Below are positions 1 to 8,700 of a stretch of 17,198 nt of DNA, one piece after another. The stretch's first letter is position 1, and each line of letters begins with the position of its first letter. Under the pieces are notes generated by a model. It was not told where the DNA came from. It saw nothing but the letters and a program-made list of their open reading frames with translations, and did no database searches. Where the stretch lies: NCBI GenBank assembly GCA_021163175.1, contig JAGGXG010000077.1, forward strand, positions 1-17,198. The letters are read 5' to 3'. A program made the position numbers and the translations under genes. This stretch comes from Thermoplasmata archaeon (GTDB lineage Archaea; Thermoplasmatota; E2; UBA202; JdFR-43).

Positions 1-166
1 AGATTTGGTAGAGGATGAGATAACAGGAAAAAATGATGATTTCATTGAAATTTATTCCATATATGTTGCATTCAAAAATTTACTTAGCGCTTTTATGAAT
101 ACAGGAGTATCTTCAGCTTTTTATTTTATGGGAGAGACAATGAAGCATGATTTTAAGTGGATTTAA
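1..166 (+). CDS. C-terminal end of an unidentified protein (partial)
   Basis: An open frame enters from the left edge, with the first complete codon at position 2, and runs 54 codons to TAA at 164-166. The visible tail is a mix of acidic and aromatic residues and includes FMNTGVSSAFYFMGE before ending in KHDFKWI. I do not recognise the family and see no metal-binding or nucleotide-binding motif in so short a piece. It is followed by a hairpin with a T-run at 209-248, consistent with this being the last gene of a transcript. Codon use (AT-rich, many ATA/AAA) matches the neighbouring genes. That it is coding rests only on the open frame ending just before a terminator-like element. Confidence 0.55.
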   Translation, partial: DLVEDEITGKNDDFIEIYSIYVAFKNLLSAFMNTGVSSAFYFMGETMKHDFKWI

Positions 167-208
167 GCAGATTTGTGATGCCATATAATAAAAATTGCTG
201 ATTTTTTC

Positions 209-248
209 AATCATTGTTAGCCAAAAGCCATGCTAACAATGATTTTTT
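209..248 (+). terminator. Perfect 13-bp hairpin followed by T6
   Basis: The arms AATCATTGTTAGC (209-221) and GCTAACAATGATT (232-244) are exact reverse complements around a 10-nt loop, and six T residues (243-248) overlap and follow the right arm. It lies 43 nt after the stop codon at 166 and upstream of dnaG. The T-run is only on the plus-strand 3' side, so if it is a terminator it serves the partial gene at the left edge. Archaeal termination relies mainly on the T-run. The hairpin may add RNA 3'-end stability or may be a protein-binding palindrome instead. Confidence 0.55.
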
Positions 249-283
249 AGCTAACGTGCGGAGATACTGAAGTCATCGCAAGG

Positions 284-296
284 TTTTAATAATAAA
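284..296 (+). promoter_or_regulatory. Putative archaeal TATA box for dnaG
   Basis: An AT-rich box TTTTAATAATAAA lies about 40 nt before the TTG at 332. Transcription starting roughly 25 nt downstream would give a short leader that carries the GAGGTGAT ribosome-binding site at 320-327. A second TATA-like string, CTATAAAAG, lies at 312-320 but is too close to the start unless translation begins even later. This is assigned by eye from archaeal promoter spacing rules. Confidence 0.35.
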
Positions 297-319
297 GCTG
301 ATTAATGATTGCTATAAAA

Positions 320-327
320 GAGGTGAT
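320..327 (+). promoter_or_regulatory. Strong Shine-Dalgarno deciding the dnaG start
   Basis: GAGGTGAT is complementary to the usual archaeal 16S rRNA 3' end and lies 4 nt before the TTG at 332 and 10 nt before the TTG at 338. It lies inside the extension that an ATG start at 305 would give, so it argues for a TTG start. Confidence 0.6.
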
Positions 328-331
328 ATCA

Positions 332-1471
332 TTGTCATTGGATCCTTCAGCAGCTAAGTATTTGATAAAGGCTAAAATAAAAGTGGATGGGGTAGTTGAT
401 AAATCAGATGTAATAGGAGCCATCTTTGGACAAACAGAAGGCCTGATGGGAGAAGAACTTGATTTAAGAGATTTACAGAAATCAGCCAGAATAGGCAGAA
501 TAGAAGTCGAGATAAAAACAAACAAGGGGAAGAGCGAGGGAACGCTGACACTAACATCAGCTTTGGAAAAAGTTGAGACAGCGATTATTGCAGCAGGAAT
601 AGAAAGTGTGGATAGAATCGGGCCATGCAAAGCAGAGATAAAAGTGGAGAAGGTGGAAGACATTAGAATTGCAAAGAGAAAGAAGCTTGTTGAAAGAGCC
701 AAGGAAATATTGACGGAAATGATAAAGCAGAGCAAGGAAGAAATGCCTGATTTGGCGGAGGAAATACGACAATCTGTTCAAGTTGAAGAAATCGTTTACT
801 ATGGCCCAGAAAAACTTCCAGCTGGCCCAAATATTGACAAAAGCGATGCCATTATAGTGGTGGAAGGAAGAAACGATGTAATAAATCTTCTTCGCCATGG
901 AATAAAAAATGCTATAGCCGTAGAAGGAACAAACATACCAAAAACGATCATTGATTTGTGCAATGAAAAAATTGCCACAGCGTTTGTCGATGGCGACAGA
1001 GGAGGCGAACTCGTGTTGCGAGAACTTTTGCAAGTTGCGGATATAGATTTTGTTGCGAGGGCGCCGCCAACCCGCGAGGTGGAAGAGTTGCCATATAAAC
1101 TTGTTATGAAGGCTTTGAAGAACAAGGTGCCAGCTGAGCAATATATGGAAACCATAGGGATGAAGAAACAGAAGAAGATAGGAAAGGATTTGGAAGAAAT
1201 AAAAGAGTTATTTGAAAGCGTTAAAGGAAACCATGTTTCAATATTTCTCGATGAAAACAAGAAGGAAATAAAGAGGATAGAGACCGCAAAACTGATAGAA
1301 GAAATTGGAGAGGAGAAGCCATCCATAATAATATTTGACGGCATCATAACGCAGCGTCTCATTGATGCAGCATTCGAAAACGGCGTAAAGGAAATAGTTG
1401 CAACTAAAATGGGAGAGGTAACAAAGATCCCAGCGAATATAAAAATAGTGACTGAAGATATGCTAGAATGA
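332..1471 (+). CDS. dnaG: Archaeal DnaG-type primase (Toprim domain)
   Basis: Archaeal DnaG is a Toprim-domain primase-like protein that makes short RNA in vitro and is also found bound to the archaeal exosome. The N-terminal block (DPSAAKY, then GAIFGQTEGLMG and ELDLRDLQ) is typical of the archaeal family. The Toprim core is visible at about residues 172-250 of the 379-residue product: VVEGRND with the catalytic Glu near 178, and FVDGDRGGEL with the DxD pair at 220 and 222. A C-terminal region rich in Glu and Lys follows. I chose the TTG at 332 because GAGGTGAT (320-327) sits 4 nt upstream and family members start close to the DPS motif. An in-frame ATG at 305 would add nine residues but lies before the ribosome-binding site. 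The stop overlaps the next start by ATGA. Family assignment is firm; the exact start is not. Confidence 0.95.
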   Translation: MSLDPSAAKYLIKAKIKVDGVVDKSDVIGAIFGQTEGLMGEELDLRDLQKSARIGRIEVEIKTNKGKSEGTLTLTSALEKVETAIIAAGIESVDRIGPCKAEIKVEKVEDIRIAKRKKLVERAKEILTEMIKQSKEEMPDLAEEIRQSVQVEEIVYYGPEKLPAGPNIDKSDAIIVVEGRNDVINLLRHGIKNAIAVEGTNIPKTIIDLCNEKIATAFVDGDRGGELVLRELLQVADIDFVARAPPTREVEELPYKLVMKALKNKVPAEQYMETIGMKKQKKIGKDLEEIKELFESVKGNHVSIFLDENKKEIKRIETAKLIEEIGEEKPSIIIFDGIITQRLIDAAFENGVKEIVATKMGEVTKIPANIKIVTEDMLE

Positions 1472-1965
1472 GTGGCAAAATATTGGTTTTTACTGGTGAG
1501 GGAAAAGGAAAAACGAGTGCTGCCATTGGAACTGCGATAAGAGCCATTGGGCATGGAAAGAAAGTCATTATGATTCAATTTTTGAAGAAGGGAGAATATG
1601 GAGAAATAAAATTTAAAAACGAAAATTTTGAAATCCATCAATTTGGAAGAGAAGAATTTGTCATACATCCAAAAAAAATTGATTATGAACTTGCAGCAGA
1701 AGCAATAAAATTTGCAAAAGAGGCTTTGCAAAAAAAACCATTTTTACTCATACTCGATGAAATAAATGTTGCATTGAACATGGGGTTGATTGATTTAAAA
1801 GATGTTATGTCATTGCTTGAAAAAAGAGGGGAAACGCATGTTATTCTTACAGGAAGAAATGCAAGCAGGGAAATAATAGAAATTGCCGACCTTGTTACAG
1901 AAATGAAGAAAGTTAAGCATTATTATGATGCCGGCATAAAAGCCATAGAAGGGCTTGAGTATTGA
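1468..1965 (+). CDS. CobA/CobO/BtuR-like corrinoid adenosyltransferase
   Basis: The 165-residue protein matches the P-loop ATP:corrinoid adenosyltransferase family, which transfers the 5'-deoxyadenosyl group of ATP to cob(I)alamin or its precursors in the cytoplasm. It has a P-loop GEGKGKTS at residues 10-17, a strand with MIQFLKKG at 35-42, an acidic LDEIN at 96-100, TGR at 128-130, and the typical ending ADLVTEM...KHYYDAGIKAIEG. The aromatic GFTW-type signature of characterised CobA is not evident: the equivalent stretch reads HQFGREEFVIHP. Corrinoid specificity is therefore inferred from the family as a whole. The start codon overlaps the dnaG stop (ATGA), suggesting translational coupling, and there is no clear independent ribosome-binding site. 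No other cobalamin genes lie nearby. Confidence 0.82.
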   Translation: MSGKILVFTGEGKGKTSAAIGTAIRAIGHGKKVIMIQFLKKGEYGEIKFKNENFEIHQFGREEFVIHPKKIDYELAAEAIKFAKEALQKKPFLLILDEINVALNMGLIDLKDVMSLLEKRGETHVILTGRNASREIIEIADLVTEMKKVKHYYDAGIKAIEGLEY

Positions 1966-1978
1966 AAAATTTTATAAG
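1964..1978 (+). promoter_or_regulatory. Putative BRE/TATA promoter of the caspase-like gene
   Basis: GAAAAATTTTATAAG contains an A-rich BRE-like part and the TATA-like TTTTATAAG, 32-40 nt before the ATG at 2010. It overlaps the end of the preceding gene. The predicted leader would be about 10-15 nt long and would hold the GGGGGAG at 1998-2004. The assignment is by position and composition only. Confidence 0.4.
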
Positions 1979-2009
1979 ATGGTAGGCCATTATAAATGGG
2001 GGAGAAAAA

Positions 2010-3134
2010 ATGAATAATAGAATGTTGGCCATGTTTTTGGTGGCGATGTTTTTAGTTGGAGCCATAATACCAATGGTTGAGGAAAACAATGCTACGGCTG
2101 AGATAAAAGTGAGGAAATTTGTTGATGACAGGGCATTCATTCCAATATTGACTGAGAAAGGTTTGAAAATTGCTAAAGGAAAGCCTCTAGGAGTAGGGAG
2201 AGATAAAGCTCCAAGCGTTACAATAACAAATCCTAAAGATGGAGCAACTGTTTCTGGTGTTGTTACAATAACTGTAACTGTAAATGATAAAGAAGACGAT
2301 CCTGATCCAATACCAGCCATATACATAGATGGAGTGCTTGTTGCGACAGCAAACTCCTATGATTGGGATACTACTGCATATTCAGATGGAAGCCATACAA
2401 TAGAGGCGAAAGCAACAGATTCAGCAGGCAATACTGGCTCTGATAGCATAACAGTCATCGTGGACAATGGCGCTGGCGGCGGAGGCAGCGGAGGCGGTGA
2501 TGGAATCGTTAGAAAGTGGGCTCTGTGCATAGGTATAAGTGATTATGATGGCACGGCAAATGATTTAAATTATTGTGATGATGATGCTAGAGATTGGGCA
2601 AACTTTCTGAATAGCCAAGGCTATCATGTTGTAACACTTTTGGATTCGCAAGCAACAGCCGACAATATAGAAGAGAAAATCAATGAATTGCTTGCAAGTG
2701 AGGATGCAGACGATTATGTCGTATTTACTTATTCAGGACATGGAGTAAAATACAAAAAATATGGTTCCTGCATGATTTCCACAGACATGGTTTATATAAC
2801 ACATGGATGGCTTGAAGCCAAATTTGATGCTGCTGACTCCAGCCACATTTACTTTGCATTTGATGCATGCCAGATTGGTGATTTTAAAGGCCTTGTGAAA
2901 GATGGAAGGGTTGGAGCTTTTGCAAGCAACAGAGATTATTCATATGATGGAACACCAGATATGCAAAATGGTGTATTCACATATTATCAGATGGAGGGAT
3001 GGAATCAATATGCAAGCTTTGAAGATGATGCAGCATACGCTGTACAAAAAATGGAGGAATGGGCATCGGGCTATGCAGGCGTGAATGTGGATCCCTTCTA
3101 TGTTGATGCATTCGCTGGAGACATGTTACCTTAA
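2010..3134 (+). CDS. Exported caspase-like peptidase (C14) with Ig-like domain
   Basis: A hydrophobic N-terminus (residues about 5-21) looks like a signal peptide or membrane anchor, so the protein should act outside the cell. Residues about 66-153 form a bacterial-Ig-like domain, beginning with SVTITNPKDGATVSG and containing DWDTTAYSDGSHTIEAKATD. A Gly-rich linker (154-165) follows. The rest is a caspase p20-like fold: KWALCIGISDYDG at 169-181, the catalytic-His motif YSGHG with His at 244, and the catalytic-Cys motif FDACQIG with Cys at 287. Both dyad residues are therefore present, so the enzyme is probably active. Substrate preference (Arg/Lys as in metacaspases, or other) cannot be read from the sequence. 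GGAG at 2001-2004 supports the ATG start. A T-rich tract follows the stop, and the gene looks monocistronic. Family call is strong; physiological role unknown. Confidence 0.88.
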   Translation: MNNRMLAMFLVAMFLVGAIIPMVEENNATAEIKVRKFVDDRAFIPILTEKGLKIAKGKPLGVGRDKAPSVTITNPKDGATVSGVVTITVTVNDKEDDPDPIPAIYIDGVLVATANSYDWDTTAYSDGSHTIEAKATDSAGNTGSDSITVIVDNGAGGGGSGGGDGIVRKWALCIGISDYDGTANDLNYCDDDARDWANFLNSQGYHVVTLLDSQATADNIEEKINELLASEDADDYVVFTYSGHGVKYKKYGSCMISTDMVYITHGWLEAKFDAADSSHIYFAFDACQIGDFKGLVKDGRVGAFASNRDYSYDGTPDMQNGVFTYYQMEGWNQYASFEDDAAYAVQKMEEWASGYAGVNVDPFYVDAFAGDMLP

Positions 3135-3152
3135 TCCCTTTTCCTTTTCTTT
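3135..3152 (+). terminator. Pyrimidine/T-rich tract after the caspase-like gene
   Basis: TCCCTTTTCCTTTTCTTT follows the TAA at 3132-3134 directly. Archaeal RNA polymerase commonly terminates at such U-rich runs without a hairpin. The next gene has its own TATA-like box at about 3178, so a transcript end here fits the layout. Confidence 0.5.
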
Positions 3153-3177
3153 AAATTTTGACACAAAATCCGTAATT

Positions 3178-3188
3178 TTATTATATAT
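3178..3188 (+). promoter_or_regulatory. Putative TATA box for the DUF373/S2P pair
   Basis: TTATTATATAT within the AT-rich stretch 3175-3190 is centred about 25 nt before the ATG at 3209, and no Shine-Dalgarno sequence is visible before that ATG. The spacing suggests a leaderless mRNA. Confidence 0.45.
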
Positions 3189-3208
3189 TTTCATGATGAT
3201 TATTTGTA

Positions 3209-4300
3209 ATGAAAAAAGTATTGGTTTTATGCGTGGATCGAGACGACGATTTAGGAAGGAAGGCAGGAGTGGCATCACCAGTTATTGGAAGGAAAGAAAA
3301 TTTGAAAGCCGCTGAAAAACTTGCCTTAGCTGATCCAGAAGATTCTGATGTAAATTGCATGTTTTCAGCAATAAAAACATATGATGAAATTGAAAATGCG
3401 GAAATAGCCACGATATGCGGAGATATAAAAGTTGGAATAAAATCCGATAAAAAGCTTGCCAGCCAGCTTGATGAAGTCATTGAAAAAACAAAGCCAGATA
3501 GCGTTATTTTGATAAGTGATGGGGCAGAAGATGAATACATTCTTCCCATAATTGAATCCAGAATAAAAGTTGATGCAATTCGCAGAGTGGTTGTGAAGCA
3601 GAGCGAAACTTTAGAAGGAACATATTATTTGATAAAAAAACTCATGAAAGACGAAAAGTTGCAGAAAAAATTTATGCTCCCGCTTGCCATCATATTCCTT
3701 GTGTGGGGCGCCGCCGCCTTTCTGGGCCTGCCGTCGATGGGTTTCTCGCTCATAATACTTGTTCTTGGGCTTTATCTGCTGGCAAGAGTTTTGCATATCG
3801 AAGGCGTGCTTTCAAAAATTGCAAGGGAGATAAGCATAGGTTTAAAAAGCGGCCGCCTTACAATATTCTCTACAGTAATATCCACTCTCATCATAATGAT
3901 AGCCATAATATCAATGAGTAGAATAATATCAACAGGTGATGAGGAAGAAATTGCAAAATTCGTAAATGGAATAATATGGTGGTTTATAATCGCAATACTT
4001 TTCATTCCATTGGGGAAATTTATCGATACATATTTTAAGGAAAAGAGGGTTCTGTGGCAATACGTCCTTATACCATTTTCCCTCATCGCTTTTGGATTGA
4101 TTTTATCAGCATTTTCGAATATCATAATAGAGATTTTGAGAGAAAGACCCATAGAGGTGATAATAAGCCAGTATATTGTTTCATTTTCTTTTATAACAAA
4201 GCTAATTATGGCCATCCTAATAGCATTTATAGGTAGTGTTCTATACCACATAATGGAAGACGTTTACAAGAGGAAAGAAAATGATGAAAGTGCTGATTGA
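3209..4300 (+). CDS. DUF373 family archaeal membrane protein
   Basis: The 363-residue protein has the layout of the archaeal DUF373 family. A soluble N-terminal half (about 1-150) has the acidic motif CVDRDDDLG at residues 8-16 and a second acidic motif ISDGAEDEYILP at 102-113. About six membrane segments follow (roughly 156-174, 178-194, 217-240, 252-270, 284-308, 328-347) with a short charged tail. Function is unknown for the family. The paired Asp-rich motifs suggest metal or nucleotide binding, which is my inference. The last 20 nt overlap the start of the M50 peptidase gene, so the two are almost certainly co-transcribed. The start is an ATG without a ribosome-binding site, 25 nt after a TATA-like box. 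Confidence 0.88.
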   Translation: MKKVLVLCVDRDDDLGRKAGVASPVIGRKENLKAAEKLALADPEDSDVNCMFSAIKTYDEIENAEIATICGDIKVGIKSDKKLASQLDEVIEKTKPDSVILISDGAEDEYILPIIESRIKVDAIRRVVVKQSETLEGTYYLIKKLMKDEKLQKKFMLPLAIIFLVWGAAAFLGLPSMGFSLIILVLGLYLLARVLHIEGVLSKIAREISIGLKSGRLTIFSTVISTLIIMIAIISMSRIISTGDEEEIAKFVNGIIWWFIIAILFIPLGKFIDTYFKEKRVLWQYVLIPFSLIAFGLILSAFSNIIIEILRERPIEVIISQYIVSFSFITKLIMAILIAFIGSVLYHIMEDVYKRKENDESAD

Positions 4301-5756
4301 GGTTGCCATAGCATTTGCAATCTGGGCAATACTGCTTTACATAGTGAAAAAGAAAGGAGGGGAGCATTTTACCGTTGTTGGCCCTCTCATAATGTGGAAA
4401 ACTGAGAAAGGAAAAAAGTTAATCGACAGAATAGCCAGAAAGAAAATATGGAAGAGATATGGCGATTTTTCCATTGCTGTAACGATAATTGCCATGGTCT
4501 TGACAACATGGTTGATAGCGAGAAGCGTGTATCTATCCTTTAAAATAACAAGAACAATATCTCCTCGCCTCATAATAGGCTTGCCTGGAATAAATCCTGT
4601 TATCCCAATATGGTATGGAATAGCTGCTATTGCTATTGCCATCATATTTCATGAATTTTCTCACGGAATACTTGCAAGGGTTGCAAAAATAAGAATAAAC
4701 TCACTTGGCTTGCTTTTCCTCATTTTTCCAGTAGGTGCATTTGTTGAGCCAGATGAAGAAAAATTGCTGAAAGAAAAGCGTATAAAGAGAGCGAGAGTTT
4801 TTTCTGCTGGCCCAACTACAAACATAATGCTCGCAATCATATCCATTCTTTTGCTTGCATTTGTTTTTTCACCGGCAGTTGCACCCAAAGAAAAAGGCGT
4901 TGCAACCATTGGTGATATTGAAGGAATAAAAGAATGGAGCATAATAACAAGCATAGATGGAAGCAATGTGGAAAATATGAAAGACCTTGAAGAAGTGACC
5001 AAATCTTTTGAAGCAGGCAAGGCATATAACATAACTTTTTTCAAAAATGGCGAAATCCAGCAGAAGAAATATGTCCATGGAATTATTGTTGCTGGCGTTG
5101 TTAAAAATTCGCCAGCATATGGAGAGATAAAGAAGGGTTATTGCATATACATGATAAATGGAATAAAAATGAACAACATCACAACTTTTATGGATTTCAT
5201 GAATACAACCCACGAAAATGAAAAAATAAACATATCTTATTATTATGATGGAATTTTTGGTGATATCAGCATTGTTTTAGCCAGTAAGTATAATTATACA
5301 CATGACGCAAAAGACAAGGATAAAGGATTCATTGGGATCAGTGTAGCCAATTTCAAAAACATGGTGGTTGAACCCGATTATTTCATAAACCTGTACAATC
5401 CATTCAAAACGAATTTTTTTGTATTTGTTTCGTTACCTTTCCATGGTTTATCCCCCTTTCCAGAGGAACTCGCATCTCTGTACAGCTATCCCATGCAACC
5501 ATTGTTTCTTCCTCTGATGAACTTTTTCTACTGGCTCTTCTGGCTTAATTTTGCTCTCGGAACATTTAATGCATTACCGGCTCTGCCTTTGGATGGGGGC
5601 TACTTGTTTAAAGACGGTGTTAGCTGGCTAATAGAGAAATTGAAGTTGAAAAAGGGAGAGAAGATAGCAGATTATATTGCATCCAGTATCTCATTTATGA
5701 TAATAATCGCAATCTTTTCAATGATATTGATCCCGAATTTGAAAGCTTTGCTTTAA
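4281..5756 (+). CDS. Site-2-protease-like M50 intramembrane metallopeptidase
   Basis: This family cuts substrates within or next to the membrane, often to release regulators. The zinc motif HEFSH (residues 124-128; His124, Glu125, His128) lies in a membrane segment. The third zinc ligand is in LPLDGGYLF with Asp438. Between them a large domain (about 205-365) has two stretches resembling PDZ repeats: one around IITSIDGSNVENMKDLEE, the other around VVKNSPAYGEIKKGYCIYMINGI. Membrane segments are apparent near 5-22, 63-82, 108-130, 178-199, 408-430 and 467-487. GAGG at 4270-4273 supports the start at 4281; a second ATG at 4284 is equally possible. It overlaps the upstream DUF373 gene by 20 nt and meets the convergent surface-protein gene at its stop. 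All active-site residues are present; the substrate is unknown. Confidence 0.92.
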   Translation: MMKVLIEVAIAFAIWAILLYIVKKKGGEHFTVVGPLIMWKTEKGKKLIDRIARKKIWKRYGDFSIAVTIIAMVLTTWLIARSVYLSFKITRTISPRLIIGLPGINPVIPIWYGIAAIAIAIIFHEFSHGILARVAKIRINSLGLLFLIFPVGAFVEPDEEKLLKEKRIKRARVFSAGPTTNIMLAIISILLLAFVFSPAVAPKEKGVATIGDIEGIKEWSIITSIDGSNVENMKDLEEVTKSFEAGKAYNITFFKNGEIQQKKYVHGIIVAGVVKNSPAYGEIKKGYCIYMINGIKMNNITTFMDFMNTTHENEKINISYYYDGIFGDISIVLASKYNYTHDAKDKDKGFIGISVANFKNMVVEPDYFINLYNPFKTNFFVFVSLPFHGLSPFPEELASLYSYPMQPLFLPLMNFFYWLFWLNFALGTFNALPALPLDGGYLFKDGVSWLIEKLKLKKGEKIADYIASSISFMIIIAIFSMILIPNLKALL

Positions 5757-8700
5757 TATTTCCTGCGCAATATTATGAAGAGCAAGCCAACAACAATGAA
5801 AAGAATCGAAGGAGGCAGTATCCATATCATTTCAATCTCCTTTTCTTCTTTAGTTTCTTTATAAATGTTTATGGAGCCCTCATGCTTGTTGTAATAGTGG
5901 TCATATACTCCATCGCCATTGGCATCGAATAGTATGTCGAGATAACCATCTCCATTAACATCTTTTGAACTTGTATCCCTTGTTTTATTATCTGTTTTAC
6001 TCCAGTAAATGTATTTGTTATCTTCCTTTATGAATATAAGATAGCCAATCCATCTATCCACGCTTACATTTATGGTATCATTCCTGTTTTTGGGATCGCC
6101 ACCAACATTAATTTCTATTTTATCTGGAACGCCATCTCCATCATAATCTGAGGGTATTTCAAAGAAGTGTTTTGATGTTGTATTTCTATTTCTGTTTGCA
6201 GAATTGTCTATTGCCTCTATATAGAAAGCATAGTTGCCCACATCATACTTCCTGCTGTAATAGTATATCTTGCTCCCATTTTTATGCTCCATCTCCTCTT
6301 TTTCTTCGATTCCATTATGAATTATATAAATATAGGCATTGAGTATGCCGCTTTCATCATCTATATATGCAGATATGTTAACCGGCTCATCTACCACTTG
6401 TTTACTCTGGTATGTTATGCCTGTTATGTTCGGTGGATTTGTCTCTATTCCTTCATATATCGTTCTGAAGTATTCCTTTTTGCTCTCATTCTCATTTTGA
6501 ATGTTTGCAGTATCCCATGCTTTTACATAAAACCAGTATTCTCCTATTTTATTGATTGTAAAGTTAGCATAGTAAACATCCGTTTCATCTATTCTGTGCA
6601 TAACTGTCTCGATCTCATCGCTTTCATTTCCTATATAAATGATGGCTTTATCAATGCTCGTTTCATCATCAAATATTGTTGCTGTTATGGTGAATTCTTC
6701 GCCCATGCATACTGTTTTTTTATTCAATCTTGCATTCAATATATGCGGTTTATTTGTATCCACATTTCCTCCAACCTTCAAATCTTTTATAACAACATTG
6801 TTTGCCGTGTTGAGCTCATCATCGCATTCTACAACTATTTTTATATTGTATGTTCCATTTGAAAGAGCATTCCATTGGAATGAAAATCTTTCCCAGGACT
6901 TCCCTCCTATTATTTTTTGCAAGCTGGTGTTCGAGATCAATATATATCTTTTCTCTTCCTCTTCTTTTTCATATATCTTCAATCTCGCATTCCCTTCTTT
7001 ATATCCAATGTTATGAACAATCGTTGTTATATTCACTTTCCCGTTTAATGGATGCATTGGTGAAAAGGCAATGTCATCCATCTCTATTTTCATATCTGGA
7101 CGGGGTTCTATTTTTATCTTCTTCGCCAACCAATTGTTCATGCTGTTCCATTCGTCTATCACGTTTTCCTCATTTATCCTGGCTATTACATTCCATATTC
7201 CATCATAGGATGCGTTTCCATAGCTTGCAGTCCATTCAAAATAAACCTGTTTGCTTTCTCCTTTATTCAATCCTGCAATTGATTTCTTTAGTTTAATGGG
7301 TTTCAGAGCATCCTGATAAAGCGTAAGAGAGACATTTATCGGGGTGCTATCGTTTATGCTCTTCGGCCCATTATTGCGCACATAAACTATAAACTTCCCC
7401 ATCTCTCCTTCTTGGAGCCCATTTGGAAAATCAATTTTATATACTTCTAAATCTGCAGATGGGAGCACTTCCATGAAAACACTCTTCGTTATCCTGTAAT
7501 CGGAAGCATCAGAAGCAATGACATCGAGGCGCCACCGCCCTGTTAGCTCGCCATTTGTGAAATTGTAGAAGTTGTTAACTACCCAGCTTGTTCTATCCGA
7601 ATCAACTGGCATAAGTGAATAGCCAAGGTCATCGATGTATATTGTGTCCTCCGCCCCCTCTTCTCCAGCTATAAGCCTTATTTCTATTCCAGCAAGTTTA
7701 CCCCCATGATTTCGCCATTTTTTGACTATTGAATCTGGCAACCTGTACATGTGCCAGTCTCCATCTCTGGATAGGCTTGAAAGATAAATTTTATGAGATA
7801 GTGGCGAAGAACCTATTGTAAGAAGTGTGTAATTGAGATAGCTTGATGATGAGGATTTATCTATTTTATACCAGAAGAATAATGAAGGAATGTATGATAG
7901 AGGTATCTGATATGTGATATTTTGTCTGAATCCTGCAGAATCTTTTTCCTTAACATTTTCATTTTCTATTTTGAATTTTCCTATATAATTTGAAAGTTTA
8001 AGCAGAACAGATTTGCTTCCAGAATGAGAAACACCACTTTTTATTTCAGCATTTCCAGTTTTTTCATCTGAGATAAATGTGGATGTATAGCTCCATTCAA
8101 AGCCTGGATCTGGAAAAGGAATCGTTGCTTTAACAACTTTCTGGTAAGGTGAATAGAGCTTTGCAACAACTTCTTTTGGATCAGCCAATGTTTTTACTTC
8201 TATTTTTTCTATCGAATTTTTTCCTTTAACACCAGCAACAAATTCCTTTTCTACATCAACACTTCCATCCCAGCCGCTTGAGTAATTTTCATATATCTTG
8301 CTTTCCAGATTTTCACTTTCTATCCAGAATGAATCTATATATGCATTCACTTCATGTGCATCCTTGTAAATCTGTGTTTGCGTTATCTTTAACATGAAGG
8401 AAACGAGAGCGGAGGTTTTCCCATGCAGATAGGAGGTTACATTCCTTGTTATTTCATTCCATCCAGAATTTATTCTGCCACTTGCTATAACATTGTTGTC
8501 TATGGCTATTTCCCATTCAAAAATATCAATATCAGACGCCACATACACCTTCCCATGGAATATGTAGTTGCTCTGTCCTTCATCGGGAACCTTTATGCTC
8601 TGCGTAACTTTTGCATAATTAACTTTTGTATAATAATCTTTTATCCATGCTCTTCCAAATCCATACAATCCTTTTGCATGTATTCTGTAGCATCTGTCTT

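Noticed and set aside
305..331. N-terminal extension of DnaG from the ATG at 305
   Set aside because: The Shine-Dalgarno sequence lies inside it and archaeal DnaG normally starts close to the DPS motif.
799..1731. A 310-codon minus-strand open frame across dnaG and the adenosyltransferase gene
   Set aside because: It is antisense to two well-supported genes, is rich in Phe, Ser and Ile as expected for an antisense shadow, and shows no motif.
3085..3315. A 76-codon plus-strand frame spanning the end of the caspase-like gene and the start of the DUF373 gene
   Set aside because: It is out of frame with both genes and crosses a T-rich terminator-like tract and a TATA-like box.
6284..6862. A 192-codon plus-strand open frame inside the giant surface-protein gene
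   Set aside because: It is antisense to a continuous 1296-codon frame with clear domains. Its composition (Cys, Tyr, Phe, Ile runs) is typical of a shadow.
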